A stretch of DNA of 52,989 bases from the NCBI GenBank assembly GCA_902622955.1, contig CACNRP010000001.1, positions 97,543 through 150,531 on the forward strand. Reading direction: 5' to 3'. How positions within the stretch are numbered: the stretch's first letter is position 1; every line of letters starts with the position of its first letter. A model generated the notes under the pieces. It was given only the letters and a program-made list of their open reading frames with translations, was not told the DNA's origin and searched no databases. The stretch is from an uncultured Pelagibacteraceae bacterium (GTDB taxonomy: Bacteria > Pseudomonadota > Alphaproteobacteria > Pelagibacterales > Pelagibacteraceae). Both the position numbers and the translations under genes were made by a program. This document shows, piece by piece, positions 52,565 through 52,989 of this stretch.

Positions 52565-52989
52565 TTTAATTTAATTAAAATTATTAAAGAGTAATATAAT
52601 TGTTCTAAACTTGCTTTCACTTTTTTTATAATACTATCACTGCTACCTTCGCCAAATTTTCTCTTTTTTTTGTTAAAATTTACTGGAAAACGAATTAATT
52701 TATATTTTCTCTTAACTGCATGAAGATAAATAGCTAAATCAATAGAAAAATCGTTTGGGTAATATTTTAATTCTTTTATTAAATTTCTTGAAAACAAAAC
52801 GGGCTGTGCGTGTATATCAAATAAATATTTTCTAAAAATTATCGTCGATAAAACTGTCAAACCGTAAGAGAATATTAAATCATCTAATGACCAATGATTC
52901 TTTAATTTATTAATTCTATTACCTTTTATAAATATTTTTTTAATTGAGTTGCTTTTTATTTTTTTTAAGATTTTAATTGATTTCAGAAT
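52561..52989 (-). CDS. Family 2 glycosyltransferase, C-terminal part (cut by window edge)
   Basis: An open minus-strand frame runs from the TAA at 52561 to the end of the window, giving 142 residues of a larger protein whose N-terminus lies outside. The segment DIHAQPVLFSRNLIKEL, followed by LAIYLHAVKRKYKLIRFPVNF and KFGEGSS, resembles dolichyl-phosphate-mannose-synthase-like GT2 enzymes, which transfer a sugar from a nucleotide or to a lipid carrier at the inner membrane. The internal start ATG-like TTG near 52860 is not a real start, since the coding pattern continues upstream. Membership in the same glycan island as the genes at 46795-51905 is likely. Confidence 0.7.
   Translation of the reverse strand: MLKSIKILKKIKSNSIKKIFIKGNRINKLKNHWSLDDLIFSYGLTVLSTIIFRKYLFDIHAQPVLFSRNLIKELKYYPNDFSIDLAIYLHAVKRKYKLIRFPVNFNKKKRKFGEGSSDSIIKKVKASLEQLYYSLIILIKLN

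Noticed and set aside
52803-52860. TTG at 52860 as the start of a 99-residue protein
   Set aside because: The frame stays open to the end of the window with the same character, so the gene is a partial glycosyltransferase and not a small complete protein.
1-52989. tRNA, rRNA, CRISPR array, insertion sequence, riboswitch
   Set aside because: All gaps between genes are under about 140 bases and none contains a cloverleaf, direct-repeat array, terminal inverted repeats or a recognisable glycine or SAM riboswitch core.

Overview
The window is a very AT-rich, extremely compact stretch of a bacterial chromosome. It best fits a free-living alphaproteobacterium of the SAR11 (Pelagibacterales) type. 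The reasons are the gene families and gene orders (NDUFA12, DUF2155, DUF2066/HdaA next to purMN, the plant-type gshA, an alphaproteobacterial TSCPD protein), the heavy use of A/T-ending codons and Lys/Asn/Ile-rich proteins, and almost no intergenic DNA. No gap between genes exceeds about 140 bases. I see no tRNA, rRNA, CRISPR array, insertion sequence or prophage. The assignment to SAR11 is an inference from these traits, not from a database search.

Layout. 1-1250: the 5' part of an iscR-sufB Fe-S assembly operon on the minus strand, with a near-perfect IscR operator upstream. 1333-7921: a hydrolase, anmK, tyrS, an AsmA-like protein and prfB, the last with an intact programmed +1 frameshift. 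7921-18840: mrcA, an RNase E lacking its zinc-link cysteines, thiSG, aroQ-accBC, DUF2155, the complex I subunit NDUFA12, a stand-alone TSCPD protein related to the C-terminus of B12-dependent ribonucleotide reductase, and aspS. 18841-24015: hdaA, DUF2066, purMN, ndk, pepA. 24075-31602: a six-gene overlapping operon lptF-lptG-lptD-surA-pdxA-rsmA for outer-membrane biogenesis. 31591-34180: fabD-fabG-acpP-gmk. 34268-41798: rpsF-rpsR-rplI-dnaB, an RND exporter, cvpA, purF and an HD-domain protein with a PhnZ/MIOX-like ligand pattern. 41829-46793: gshA-gshB, two transporters and a 2H phosphoesterase-like protein.

46795-52989 differs in character from the housekeeping DNA before it and looks like the edge of an accessory, surface-glycan island. 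Five minus-strand genes with overlapping or near-touching ends form one operon, read in the order TIM-barrel epimerase/isomerase, zinc dehydrogenase, HxlB-like SIS isomerase, tandem-duplicated nucleotidyltransferase, GatD-like zinc dehydrogenase. A GDPD-like protein and the end of a family-2 glycosyltransferase follow. Together they suggest synthesis and nucleotide activation of an unusual polyol or sugar phosphate, reminiscent in logic (not demonstrated in detail) of CDP-ribitol synthesis by TarI/TarJ. This is the best candidate for an undescribed system in the window.

How the genes work together: most of the window is growth machinery (translation, replication control, purine synthesis, fatty-acid initiation, LPS export, glutathione). 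It is packed into short operons whose genes overlap by 1-47 bases, and several divergent pairs are separated by less than 50 bases, so promoters must often lie inside neighbouring coding sequence.
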